A program made the translations under genes and the position numbers. Below are positions 6,203-15,291 of a stretch of DNA of 46,111 nucleotides, in pieces (position 1 is the stretch's first letter; the number at the start of each line of letters is the position of its first letter). The notes below the pieces were generated by a model. The model searched no databases. It worked only from the letters and a program-made list of their open reading frames with translations, and was not told the DNA's origin. This stretch comes from a virus: the IMG/VR virus record IMGVR_UViG_3300025098_000083, positions 1 to 46,111 of that record; one strand, 5' to 3'.

Positions 6203-8421
6203 TGTACCAACAGAATCTATATTTTATAGCTAAAGACTATATAAAACCTAAAATTATAAATAGAAATAATAGGTATAAAAAATGGGAATATGGCTATAAT
6301 AAAGAATATGATATTATAATAATAAGTAAAACAGGTAAAATAGGTGAAATATATAATATACAAGGTTTATATATTGCTTTACCATTAATTGAACAATGTT
6401 ATAAAAAATCAAATAAAAAAGAAGATCAATACTGGCAAAAATTTGAATATCCTAAAGTATTAAAAAAAATAAAATCAGTTTTTGATTGGGAACAATACCC
6501 TGATAATTTTAAAGAAAACTGGTACGATTTTATAGATAATGAATTTAAATATAGAGAAGAAGGTTTTTCGTTCTATAATAATGGTATCAAAACTTATATT
6601 ACTGGGACTCATTACATGTACTTGCAGTGGACTAAAATTGACGTTGGGGCCGCTGAGTTTAGGGAATCAAACAGATTATTCTATATTTTTTGGGAAGCGT
6701 GCAAAGCAGATACCAGATGTTATGGAATATGCTATCTTAAAAACAGACGGTCTGGGTTTAGCTTCATGGCATCGAACGAAACTGTTAACCAAGCAACCAT
6801 GTCAAGCGACTCGAGATTTGGAATTTTATCGAAAACTGGGGCTGATGCCAAAAAAATGTTTACAGATAAAGTCGTTCCAATATCAACCAATTATCCTTTC
6901 TTCTTTAAACCAGTTCAAGATGGAATGGATAGACCAAAAACAGAACTTGCTTATAGAGTACCCGCTTCCAAATTAACTAGACGTAAAATAGAAGTAGGAG
7001 AGCAATTAAAAGATATTGACGGTCTTGATACTACAATTGATTGGAAAAATACAGGTGACAATAGTTATGACGGTGAAAAATTAAAACTTTTAGTTCATGA
7101 TGAATCCGGGAAATGGGAAAGGCCTGATAATATAATAAACAACTGGCGAGTAACAAAAACAACTTTAAGATTAGGAAGTCGTATTGTGGGAAAATGCATG
7201 ATGGGATCAACATCAAATGCATTAGATAAAGGCGGAGAAAATTTTAAAAAAGTATATGAAGGATCAGATGTTACAAAAAGAAATAATAATGGTCAGACTA
7301 GTTCAGGACTATATTCTTTGTTCATACCTATGGAATGGAACTACGAAGGCTTCATTAATATGTATGGAATACCTGTATTCGACACTCCAAAAACCCCAGT
7401 TAAAAGTATTGATGGAACCGAAATAGAAATAGGTGTAATAGATTATTGGAATAATGAGGTAGAGGGTTTGAAGCAAGATCAAGATGCTTTAAATGAATTT
7501 TATAGACAATTTCCTCGTACAATTCAACATGCTTTTAGAGATGAAACTAAACAATCTTTATTTAATCTAACTAAAATTTATGAACAAATAGATTATGTTG
7601 ATGATATTAAATATAGTAGTTTAGTTACTCAAGGAAATTTTCAGTGGGAAAATGGCGTAAAAGATACAAGAGTAATTTTTATGCCAAATAATCAAGGAAG
7701 ATTTTTTGTTTCTTGGGTACCACCTTATCATTTGCAAAATAAAATAATAATAAAAAATAATATAAAGCATCCTGGTAATGAAGATTTAGGAGCATTTGGA
7801 TGCGATAGTTACGATATTTCAGGCACAGTAGATGGCCGAGGTTCTAAAGGTTCTTTACATGGGCTAACAAAGTTTACTATGGAAGACGCTCCCCCTAATC
7901 AATTTTTTTTAGAATACATATCTAGACCCGATAATGCAGAAATATTTTTTGAAGATGTATTAATGGCATTAATATTTTATGGAATGCCAATACTAGCGGA
8001 AAATAACAAACCTAGACTTTTATATTATATAAAGCGTAGGGGATATAGAGGATATTCAATGAATAGACCTGATAAAATTTACAATAAGCTTTCAGTAACA
8101 GAAAGAGAAATAGGAGGAGTACCAAATTCCAGTGAAGATATGAAGCAAGCTCATGCAGCAGCTATTGAAACATATATAGATACTCATATAGGCTTTAATG
8201 GAACAGATTACGGTAATATGTACTTTATAAGAACTTTAAATGATTGGTCTAAATTTAATTTAAATAATAGAACAAAACACGATGCTTCTATTAGTTCAGG
8301 ATTAGCTATTATGGCTTGTAATAAAAATAAATATGCACCTGTATCTAAAAAAGTATTTATGCCTTTGAATTTAAAAATGAGAAAATACAACAACGATGGA
8401 ATTACGTCAAAAATAATTTAA
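6202..8421 (+). CDS. terL: Terminase large subunit (DNA-packaging motor)
   Basis: A 739-residue terminase. ATPase half: Walker A-like YLKNRRSGFSF at 178-188, Walker B LKLLVHDE at 294-301 with the catalytic Glu301, and coupling motif MMGSTSN at 333-339. Nuclease half, RNase H fold: GCDSYD (D535), ILAENNKP (E600) and TKHDASIS (D694) are good candidates for the metal-binding acids. It cuts concatemeric DNA and pumps it into the prohead through the portal encoded next door. Odd point: the Walker A-like loop has Phe (GFS) where the classical loop has Lys (GKS); in terminases the arginine/lysine before the loop can compensate. Portal starts five bases after this stop. Confidence 0.9.
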   Translation: MYQQNLYFIAKDYIKPKIINRNNRYKKWEYGYNKEYDIIIISKTGKIGEIYNIQGLYIALPLIEQCYKKSNKKEDQYWQKFEYPKVLKKIKSVFDWEQYPDNFKENWYDFIDNEFKYREEGFSFYNNGIKTYITGTHYMYLQWTKIDVGAAEFRESNRLFYIFWEACKADTRCYGICYLKNRRSGFSFMASNETVNQATMSSDSRFGILSKTGADAKKMFTDKVVPISTNYPFFFKPVQDGMDRPKTELAYRVPASKLTRRKIEVGEQLKDIDGLDTTIDWKNTGDNSYDGEKLKLLVHDESGKWERPDNIINNWRVTKTTLRLGSRIVGKCMMGSTSNALDKGGENFKKVYEGSDVTKRNNNGQTSSGLYSLFIPMEWNYEGFINMYGIPVFDTPKTPVKSIDGTEIEIGVIDYWNNEVEGLKQDQDALNEFYRQFPRTIQHAFRDETKQSLFNLTKIYEQIDYVDDIKYSSLVTQGNFQWENGVKDTRVIFMPNNQGRFFVSWVPPYHLQNKIIIKNNIKHPGNEDLGAFGCDSYDISGTVDGRGSKGSLHGLTKFTMEDAPPNQFFLEYISRPDNAEIFFEDVLMALIFYGMPILAENNKPRLLYYIKRRGYRGYSMNRPDKIYNKLSVTEREIGGVPNSSEDMKQAHAAAIETYIDTHIGFNGTDYGNMYFIRTLNDWSKFNLNNRTKHDASISSGLAIMACNKNKYAPVSKKVFMPLNLKMRKYNNDGITSKII

Positions 8422-8425
8422 ATAG

Positions 8426-10840
8426 ATGGTTTATACAAATTACAATAGTTCATTTCCAGACCAAGTAGTATCTGATGAAATAAAAAACAGCTACGATTAT
8501 GGCGTACAAGTTGGACAAGCTATTGAAAATGAATGGTTTAGACAAGACACCGGAGGAGATAGGTATTTACAAAATTTTCAAAATTATCATAATTTAAGAT
8601 TATATGCTAGAGGTGAGCAATCAGTTCAAAAATATAAAGATGAATTATCTATAAATGGGGATTTATCCTATTTAAATTTAGATTGGAAAATTGTACCAAT
8701 TATTCCTAAGTTTGTTGATATTATAGTAAATGGCATGACAGATAAAGGCTACGAGATACAAGCTTACGCCTCTGATCCTTTTGCTTTAGAAGAAAGAACA
8801 CAGTTTGCATTTAATGCTTTAAGGGATATTCAAAATAAAGAATATATAGAAGAATTAAATAAAGCTACAGGGCAAAACTTTTTTTCTAGTTCTCAACCTG
8901 AAAAACTACCAGCTTCAAGAGAAGAATTAGATGTTATGTTGCAATTAGACTATAAACAAAGCATTGAAATTGCAGAAGAAGAAGCTATAACAAATGTTTT
9001 TGATTATAATAAGTATAATGAAATAAAAAGAAGAATTGCATATGATTTAGCGGTTTTAGGGATTGGAGCTTCAAAAACAAATTTTAATTTATCAGAGGGA
9101 GTTAAAGTAGAGTATGTTGATCCCGCTTCTCTTGTGTACTCATATACAGAAGATCCTAACTTTGATGACATATATTATGTAGGTGAAGTTAAAAATTTAA
9201 GCTTATCAGAAGTTAAAAGACAATTTCCTTATTTAACAGATGCTGATTTAGAAGAAATACAAAAATATAAGGGGCCTAGTAATTATAGCAATTATGTTAG
9301 AAATTACAATGGAAACACAGATGATAATTTAGTTTCTATTTTATTTTTTGAGTATAAAACTTATAATAATCAAGTTTTTAAATTAAAGTATACAGACCAA
9401 GGATTAGAAAAAATATTAGAAAAGCCTGATACATTTAATCCACCAGAAAGTGATAACTTTGAAAGAATAAGTAGAAGTATTGAAGTATTATACACCGGAG
9501 CAAAAGTTTTAGGAATGCCTAAAGTATTAGAATGGAAAATGTCAGAAAATATGACACGACCATACGGAGATATTACTAAAGTAAATATGAATTATTCTCT
9601 TTGTGCTCCTAGAATGTACAAAGGAAGAATTAGTTCGGTTGTTGAAAAAATTACAACATTTGCTGATATGATACAACTTACTCATTTAAAATTACAACAG
9701 GTTTTATCTAGAGTAGTTCCAGATGGGGTTTATCTTGATATGGATGGATTATCTGAAGTAGATTTAGGAAATGGTACTAATTATAATCCAGCAGAAGCAC
9801 TAAATATGTATTTCCAAACAGGAAGTATAGTTGGTAGATCTTTAACCCAGGAGGGTGATTTAAATCGTGGTAAAGTGCCTATTCAAGAATTGCAGACATC
9901 CAACGGTATGGCTAAAATACAATCCTTAATAACTACATACCAATATTATTTACAAATGATCCGCGATGCTACAGGACTAAATGAAGCTGTTGATGCTAGC
10001 ACTCCTGATAAAAATGCATTGGTTGGATTACAAAAAATTGCAGCTGCTAATTCTAATACTGCTACAAGACATATATTAAAAGCTTTAATGTATATTACTA
10101 TAAAAACTGCAGAAAAAGTAGGATTAAGAATTAATGACGCATTACAATTTCCTTTAACTAAAAAAGCATTGCTGAGTAGCATTAATACATTTAACGTTAG
10201 CACTTTAGAAGAAATACAAAAATTAGATATACATAATTTTGGAATATTTTTAGAATTAGAGCCAGACGCCGAAGAGAAAGCGCTATTAGAACAAAATATA
10301 CAAGTTTCTTTACAGCAAAATGCTTTGAATCTTGAAGATGCTATTGATATTCGTGAAATACGAAATATGAAATTAGCTAATCAAGTATTAAAATTAAGAA
10401 GAATACAAAGACAAGAGCAACAACAAGCTGCTCAATTAGCTAATATACAAGCACAAGCTCAAGCAAATGCTAAAACAGCTGAATCTGCAGCATTGTCAGA
10501 AGTACAGAAGCAACAAGCTTTAGCTGATACCAAAGTACAAATTGAAAAAGCTAAATCTGATTTTGAAATAAATAAAATGGAACAAGAAGCCTTCATTAAA
10601 AAACAGTTAATGGCAGAAGAGTTTCAATATAAAATGAAATTAGCTCAAATACAAGCAGATGCTTTAGCTAATAAAGAAAAGCAAATAGAAGATAGAAAAG
10701 ACGAAAGAGTAAGAATACAGGGAACACAACAATCTGAACTTATTGATCAAAGAAAAAACGACTTATTACCTAAAGATTTTGAGTCAGCAGGTAATGATAG
10801 CTTAGGCGGCTTTGGATTAGAGCAATTTGAGCCTAGGTAA
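8426..10840 (+). CDS. Portal protein
   Basis: An 804-residue protein directly downstream of the terminase. The N-terminal part (YDYGVQVGQAIENEW to about residue 110, IVPIIPKFVDIIVNGMTDKG) and the core with LQQVLSRVVPDGVYLDMDG and RDATGLNEAVDAST are typical of large podovirus portals of the T7/P22 size class. The last ~150 residues (about 650-790) are Gln/Ala/Lys-rich and strongly coiled-coil-like, consistent with a crown or barrel. The portal forms the 12-subunit ring through which DNA enters and leaves the capsid. Confidence 0.88.
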   Translation: MVYTNYNSSFPDQVVSDEIKNSYDYGVQVGQAIENEWFRQDTGGDRYLQNFQNYHNLRLYARGEQSVQKYKDELSINGDLSYLNLDWKIVPIIPKFVDIIVNGMTDKGYEIQAYASDPFALEERTQFAFNALRDIQNKEYIEELNKATGQNFFSSSQPEKLPASREELDVMLQLDYKQSIEIAEEEAITNVFDYNKYNEIKRRIAYDLAVLGIGASKTNFNLSEGVKVEYVDPASLVYSYTEDPNFDDIYYVGEVKNLSLSEVKRQFPYLTDADLEEIQKYKGPSNYSNYVRNYNGNTDDNLVSILFFEYKTYNNQVFKLKYTDQGLEKILEKPDTFNPPESDNFERISRSIEVLYTGAKVLGMPKVLEWKMSENMTRPYGDITKVNMNYSLCAPRMYKGRISSVVEKITTFADMIQLTHLKLQQVLSRVVPDGVYLDMDGLSEVDLGNGTNYNPAEALNMYFQTGSIVGRSLTQEGDLNRGKVPIQELQTSNGMAKIQSLITTYQYYLQMIRDATGLNEAVDASTPDKNALVGLQKIAAANSNTATRHILKALMYITIKTAEKVGLRINDALQFPLTKKALLSSINTFNVSTLEEIQKLDIHNFGIFLELEPDAEEKALLEQNIQVSLQQNALNLEDAIDIREIRNMKLANQVLKLRRIQRQEQQQAAQLANIQAQAQANAKTAESAALSEVQKQQALADTKVQIEKAKSDFEINKMEQEAFIKKQLMAEEFQYKMKLAQIQADALANKEKQIEDRKDERVRIQGTQQSELIDQRKNDLLPKDFESAGNDSLGGFGLEQFEPR

Positions 10841-10871
10841 TTTTTATTAATTAATTTTATATTATTATATT
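10841..10871 (+). promoter_or_regulatory. AT-only leader element, copy 1
   Basis: The gap between portal and scaffold is pure A/T: a 13-base TTTTTATTAATTA followed by ATTTTATATTATTATATT and the ATG. The identical 13-mer and a similar ATATTAT block recur in front of the gene at 13646. Both precede genes that do not overlap their upstream neighbour. It may be a promoter element or a translation enhancer of the Shine-Dalgarno-free type. In such AT-rich DNA chance similarity is possible. Confidence 0.35.
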
Positions 10872-12104
10872 ATGTCAACAGAAGTAAGACAAGAAGGAGA
10901 GTTTAAAATGAAAAAGCCCTCTAAGCCAAAAAAACTGGTAGATGAAAACAAAATTACAAAAGTTGAATTAAAAGATTCAAAACCAGTTGAACAAATTCCA
11001 GATGAAGTTACCAAAGTGGTAATACCTAACGAACCAGAAAATAAAACTAATGCCGTTCAAACACAAGAGACAGATGATAGCAATGCTGTTGTCAAAGAAC
11101 CCGAAGACGGTAAAGACAGCGAAGGAGTGGCTGAAGAAGTACGGGACACCGAAAAAGAAGTAGAGTCCCCTATTAAGCTAGTAACTGAAGATAAAGAAAA
11201 TAATTCTGAAGATGCTCAAATAGTTAAAAGCAATGAAACTTCTAATGCTACACAGCAAAAAGAAATATTACCGCAAGAAAAACCACAAGAATTACCTGAA
11301 GGTGTAAATAAACTTCTAAAATTCATGGAAGAAACCGGGGGTACTGTAGAAGATTATGCTAGGTTGAATGCGGATTATTCTAATGTAGATAATAATACAT
11401 TATTAAGAGAATATTATAAAACAAGTAGACCTCATTTAGATTCAGAAGATGTGTCTTTAATATTAGAAGACTTTACATGGGATGAAGAAATTGATGAGGA
11501 AAGAGACATACGCAAGAAAAAAATTGCGTTTAAAGAAGAGGTTGCGAAAGCTAAAAACTTTTTGGAAGAAACTAAAAGTAAATATTACGAGGAAATAAAA
11601 TTACGTCCTGGTGTTACTCAAGAACAACAAAAAGCAGTAGATTTTTTCAATCGCTATAATAAAGAACAGCAAAATAAAGAAGTTTATGTAAAACAGTTTC
11701 ATGAAACTACTGATAATTATTTTTCTAAAAATTTCGAAGGTTTCGATTTTAATGTAGGAGATAAAAAATTCAGATATGCTATAAAAGATCCTGTTTCTAC
11801 GGCTAATAACCAGAAAGATTTAACCCAATTCGTTGAGACGTTCTTAAACGATAAAGGTGAATTACAAGATCCTGGAAATTACCATAAAGCTCTTTATACC
11901 GCTAGGAATACTGACCAAGTTGCAAATCATTTTTATGAGCAAGGCCGTGCCGATGCTATTAAAGAACAAATTGCTAAATCAAAAAACATAACAACGGAAC
12001 CTAGGCAAACTGCCGCTGGAGAAGTTTTTATCAATGGTTTAAAAGTTAGGGCTATTAGTGGAGCTGATTCAAGTAAATTAAAAATAAAAAGTAAAAAATT
12101 CTAA
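10872..12104 (+). CDS. Scaffolding protein (probable)
   Basis: A 410-residue acidic protein between portal and capsid genes, the normal place for a scaffold. The first ~140 residues are low-complexity, dominated by Glu, Lys, Asp, Val, Asn and Thr. The centre (about 195-280) is charged and helical (DEEIDEERDIRKKKIAFKEE), and the C-terminus ends in a basic helix KLKIKSKKF, as capsid-binding tails of scaffolds often do. A second in-frame ATG at residue 13 (MKKPSKPKK) could be an alternative start. No enzymatic motif is visible. Confidence 0.75.
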   Translation: MSTEVRQEGEFKMKKPSKPKKLVDENKITKVELKDSKPVEQIPDEVTKVVIPNEPENKTNAVQTQETDDSNAVVKEPEDGKDSEGVAEEVRDTEKEVESPIKLVTEDKENNSEDAQIVKSNETSNATQQKEILPQEKPQELPEGVNKLLKFMEETGGTVEDYARLNADYSNVDNNTLLREYYKTSRPHLDSEDVSLILEDFTWDEEIDEERDIRKKKIAFKEEVAKAKNFLEETKSKYYEEIKLRPGVTQEQQKAVDFFNRYNKEQQNKEVYVKQFHETTDNYFSKNFEGFDFNVGDKKFRYAIKDPVSTANNQKDLTQFVETFLNDKGELQDPGNYHKALYTARNTDQVANHFYEQGRADAIKEQIAKSKNITTEPRQTAAGEVFINGLKVRAISGADSSKLKIKSKKF

Positions 12105-12125
12105 CTAATTTAAAAAAATTAAAAA

Positions 12126-13565
12126 ATGGCAAATGTTGCACCCGCTTTTGGCTCGATTAAACCAAGCCAGAAGCAACAAGTACTTATTGACAATTACCTA
12201 AGTTTTACGGATGGTACTAATGACTTCGCTCAACAGTATCTACCTGAAATTTACGAACAAGAAGTAGAAAGATATGGAAATAGAACTCTTTCTGGTTTCT
12301 TGAGAATGGTTGGCGCTGAAATGCCAATGACTTCCGACCAAGTTGTATGGTCTGAACAAAATAGACTACATGTAGCTTATGACAATGTAACTGTTGCAAC
12401 AGGTACTACTTTAACATTCGTATTGGATGCTACTGCTGGAGCCGGTTTTGTTGCAAACGTTATTTCTGCAAATGACACTATTGTCCTTATGGATCCTGCT
12501 ACAGGAAAAGAACTAAAGTGTTTTGTAGAAACTAGTGTTGATACTTCGGCTACTTTGGCTACCCTAACTGTTAAGCCTTATACTCAAGGAGATCTAGTTG
12601 CTACTGGTGGTGGTTCTGAAGTTGATTTTACAGGATTAACAACTGGTAAGATTTTCGTTTATGGTTCTGAATTTAAAAAAGGAACCGCTGACGGTCGTGA
12701 GCGTTCTATCACACCTTCTTTTACTCAATACAACAATTCACCTATCATCATTAAAGACAAATTTGCTGTTAACGGTTCTGACGCTGCTCAAATTGGGTGG
12801 GTTGAAGTTGCAACTGAAGATGGTACTTCTGGATATTTATGGTATTTAAAAGCTGAGTCTGAAACAAGACTACGTTTTGAAGACTACTTAGAAATGGCTG
12901 TTGTTGAAGGTGAATTAGTAAGCGGAACTTCTACGTTGACTGTAAAAGGTACTGAAGGACTTTTTGCTTCTATTCAATCAAGAGGTAATGTTCTTAACAA
13001 CTTTAGTGGCGGCACTGGTGGACTTACTGAATTTGATAGTGTTCTAAAAAATCTAGATACTCAAGGCGCTATTGAAGAAAATATGCTTTTTGTAAATAGA
13101 AGCCTAGCACTTGATATTGACGGAATGCTAGCTACTGTTTCTGACGGCGCTCAAGGTGGTACTGCTTATGGATTGTTTGAAAATTCTGAAGAGATGGCTT
13201 TGAATCTTGGATTCAGTGGTTTCCGCAGAGGATCTTACGATTTTTATAAGACAGATTGGAAATATCTAAATGATGCTTCCACAAGAGGTGCAGTAGCAGT
13301 TTCTGGTATTGAAGGAGTTTTGATTCCTGCAGGTACTTCAACTGTTTATGACCAAATTTTGGGAACTAACATCCGTAGACCTTTCTTGCACGTAAGGTAT
13401 AGAGCTTCTCAGGCTGATGATCGAAGAATGAAATCTTGGATTACTGGTTCTGTTGGAGGTGCTTATACTTCAGCGCTTGATGCTATGGAGGTACACTTCC
13501 TATCTGAAAGATGTCTTGTTACTCAAGGTGCTAACAATTTCGTATTGTTTACAGCTTCTGCATAG
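12126..13565 (+). CDS. Major capsid protein
   Basis: A 479-residue protein in the standard position after the scaffold. It starts MANVAPAFGSIKPSQKQQ, has a helical N-terminal segment with QQYLPEIYEQEVERYGNRT and GFLRMVGAEMPMTSDQVVW, and then long beta-rich stretches with many Gly, Thr and Val. It lacks repeats or membrane segments. Codons look more C-rich than in neighbours (for example many ATC, AAC, GAC codons), as expected of a highly expressed gene. A good hairpin terminator follows. Fold presumed HK97-like from gene order; I do not see a diagnostic motif. Confidence 0.88.
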   Translation: MANVAPAFGSIKPSQKQQVLIDNYLSFTDGTNDFAQQYLPEIYEQEVERYGNRTLSGFLRMVGAEMPMTSDQVVWSEQNRLHVAYDNVTVATGTTLTFVLDATAGAGFVANVISANDTIVLMDPATGKELKCFVETSVDTSATLATLTVKPYTQGDLVATGGGSEVDFTGLTTGKIFVYGSEFKKGTADGRERSITPSFTQYNNSPIIIKDKFAVNGSDAAQIGWVEVATEDGTSGYLWYLKAESETRLRFEDYLEMAVVEGELVSGTSTLTVKGTEGLFASIQSRGNVLNNFSGGTGGLTEFDSVLKNLDTQGAIEENMLFVNRSLALDIDGMLATVSDGAQGGTAYGLFENSEEMALNLGFSGFRRGSYDFYKTDWKYLNDASTRGAVAVSGIEGVLIPAGTSTVYDQILGTNIRRPFLHVRYRASQADDRRMKSWITGSVGGAYTSALDAMEVHFLSERCLVTQGANNFVLFTASA

Positions 13566-13581
13566 ACTATTATTGTAAGGA

Positions 13582-13620
13582 TAAGGGGTATCATAGTGGT
13601 GCCCCTTACTTTACATTTTT
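13582..13620 (+). terminator. Rho-independent terminator after the capsid gene
   Basis: The hairpin TAAGGGGTATCA-TAG-TGGTGCCCCTTA (13582-13608) has a 7-bp perfect outer stem and a 5-bp inner stem with two G-U pairs. It is followed by ACTTTACATTTTT, whose T-run ends at 13620. The position, 16 bases after the capsid stop, and the GC-rich stem in AT-rich surroundings make a terminator or transcript-end stabiliser likely. Confidence 0.75.
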
Positions 13621-13645
13621 ATTAATTATTTAATTATATTATATC
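13616..13645 (+). promoter_or_regulatory. AT-only leader element, copy 2
   Basis: Begins with TTTTTATTAATTA, identical to 13 bases at 10841-10853, then TTTAATTATATTATATC and the ATG at 13646. Its first five T residues are also the T-run of the capsid terminator. It may restart transcription or translation after that terminator. Similarity to copy 1 is direct observation; function is inference. Confidence 0.35.
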
Positions 13646-14482
13646 ATGGCTAAAAAAGCTAACTCCGCAGTAGAAAATATTGAGGTTGCACCTCAAGTAG
13701 TAAAAGAAAAAGCTGTTGCTAAAGCACCAGTAAAGCCTTCAAAACCAAAGTGGGAAATTAAAGATAAAACCTATTTGTTAAAAGGGGCCCACCAACCTAT
13801 AACATTTACAATTCAATCCCGTCACTCACAAAGATGGCCATTGTTATGGTTTAATGAAAGTACAGGAGAGCAACAAGAACTTAGATATGCTACTAATCAA
13901 AATTCACCTTTAGTATCAGAACAAAAGGGTGAAGCAACACTAGGGCACATAATGTTTGAAAATGGTGTATTGTTTGTTCCTAAGGAAAAACAAAATTTAC
14001 AAAAATTACTTTCTTTATACCATCCTAAAAAAGGTGTGTTATATTATGAATATGATCAAGTAGAAGTAGCTTCTGATGATCTTGAAGAATTAGAATTAGA
14101 AATAGATGCGTTAAATCTAGCAAGAAATATGGATATTGATCATATGGAGGCTATTTTGCGCGTTGAAGCTGGATCTAAAGTGTCTGACATGGCTTCTAAA
14201 GAAATTAAAAGAGATTTACTAATATTTGCTAAAAACAATCCTAGTTTGTTCTTAAACTTGGCTAATGACGAAAATGTAGAATTAAGAAATTTTGCAATAA
14301 AAGCTTCCGAAGCTGGAATTATTAATTTATCACCTGATCAACAAAGTATTCATTGGTCATCGAATAATAAAAAATTAATGGTTGTTCCTTTTGAAGAAAA
14401 TCCATTTTCTGCATTTGCGTCTTATTTAAAAACAGACGAAGGCGTTGAAGTATATAAATCTATAGAGAAAAAACTATATTAA
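13646..14482 (+). CDS. Structural-region protein, unknown function
   Basis: A 278-residue protein with an Ala/Lys/Val-rich N-terminus (APQVVKEKAVAKAPVKPSKP) leading to a folded region: DKTYLLKGAHQPITFTIQSR, LLWFNESTGEQQELRYATNQ, HIMFENGVLFVPKEKQN and LLSLYHPKKGVLYYEYDQVE. I recall relatives of this pattern after the capsid gene in Bacteroidota phages, including crAss-like ones, where they are uncharacterised virion proteins. The C-terminal half is helical and acidic. A capsid decoration, vertex or head-completion role is plausible. It is flanked by hairpins on both sides, so it may be its own transcription unit. Confidence 0.7.
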   Translation: MAKKANSAVENIEVAPQVVKEKAVAKAPVKPSKPKWEIKDKTYLLKGAHQPITFTIQSRHSQRWPLLWFNESTGEQQELRYATNQNSPLVSEQKGEATLGHIMFENGVLFVPKEKQNLQKLLSLYHPKKGVLYYEYDQVEVASDDLEELELEIDALNLARNMDIDHMEAILRVEAGSKVSDMASKEIKRDLLIFAKNNPSLFLNLANDENVELRNFAIKASEAGIINLSPDQQSIHWSSNNKKLMVVPFEENPFSAFASYLKTDEGVEVYKSIEKKLY

Positions 14483-14499
14483 CGCGTAATATTAATATT

Positions 14500-14532
14500 A
14501 AGAACGCTGGGTGTAAAAGCTCAGCGTATCTT
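14500..14532 (+). terminator. Hairpin after the 278-residue protein gene
   Basis: The segment AAGAACGCTGGG-TGTAAAAG-CTCAGCGT-A-TCTT forms a stem in which ACGCTG pairs with CAGCGT, with weaker extensions on both sides (one bulged A). A short T/A stretch (ATATTATAAAA) follows but there is no strong T-run. It may be a weak terminator or a 5' stabilising hairpin of the next mRNA, whose start is at 14554. Confidence 0.5.
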
Positions 14533-14553
14533 ATATTATAAAAAAAACAACAA

Positions 14554-15285
14554 ATGGCAGTAAACGTAAACACTGTATATCAAACAGTTTTATATATATT
14601 AAACAAAGAGCAGCGCGGATATATTCCACCAGCTGAGTTTAATAGTTTAGGAACACAGGTACAACTTGAGATATTTGAAAAGTATTTTGATGATTTAAAT
14701 CAGCAAATACGCGTTCCTCAAACTGATGACACGTATGCTAGCCGAGTAGAGAATATAGATGAAAAAATATCTATATTTAAAACTTTTGGAGATGCAGTTT
14801 ATGATGATCAGTCTGTTCCTGGTTTACCATTTTTTAAGTTACCCGCTTCTGATATTTATGGAAATTCTGTTAATTTTTATAGATTAGGTGAGGTAATATA
14901 TAATGATACCGTACAAGTTCAAAGATTGCAAAGAAGTGATTTTTACAATATTCAAAAATCAAAACTAACAAAAGCTTCCAAAACGTTTCCTGTTTATCTT
15001 TACGAAAATAATTTTTTATTAATTGAACCAGCCACTATAACGAACAACGTAGTGGTTGATTACGTTAAAAAGCCTAATGATATTAGTTGGGCATTTACGA
15101 CAGGCACCTTAGGGCAATATATATATGATCCTGAAAATTCTATTCAGTTTGAGTTGCATGAATCAGAGCAAACCGAAATTATTTTAAAAATATTGCAGTA
15201 TTCTGGAATAATAATAAGAGATCCTCAAATAGTGCAGGCAGCTTCTCAACAAATACAAAAAGAAGAAATAAACCAAAAAAGCTAA
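14554..15285 (+). CDS. Neck/head-tail connector protein (probable)
   Basis: A 243-residue protein. It starts MAVNVNTVYQTVLYILNKEQRG, with YIPPAEFNSLGTQVQLEIFE and FEKYFDDLNQQ in the N-terminal helices, then a beta region (FPVYLYENNFLLIEPATI, NNVVVDYVKKPNDISW) and a C-terminal helix with HESEQTEIILKILQYSGIII. The pattern, helices around a small beta domain with a final ESEQ helix, and the position between head and tail genes match adaptor/connector proteins of podoviruses. No motif decides it. Confidence 0.65.
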   Translation: MAVNVNTVYQTVLYILNKEQRGYIPPAEFNSLGTQVQLEIFEKYFDDLNQQIRVPQTDDTYASRVENIDEKISIFKTFGDAVYDDQSVPGLPFFKLPASDIYGNSVNFYRLGEVIYNDTVQVQRLQRSDFYNIQKSKLTKASKTFPVYLYENNFLLIEPATITNNVVVDYVKKPNDISWAFTTGTLGQYIYDPENSIQFELHESEQTEIILKILQYSGIIIRDPQIVQAASQQIQKEEINQKS

Positions 15286-15291
15286 TAAATT

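Noticed and set aside
6539-6976. 145-codon open frame on the plus strand inside the terminase gene
   Set aside because: It is out of frame within conserved terminase sequence, including the Walker A-like region; the product resembles no protein family.
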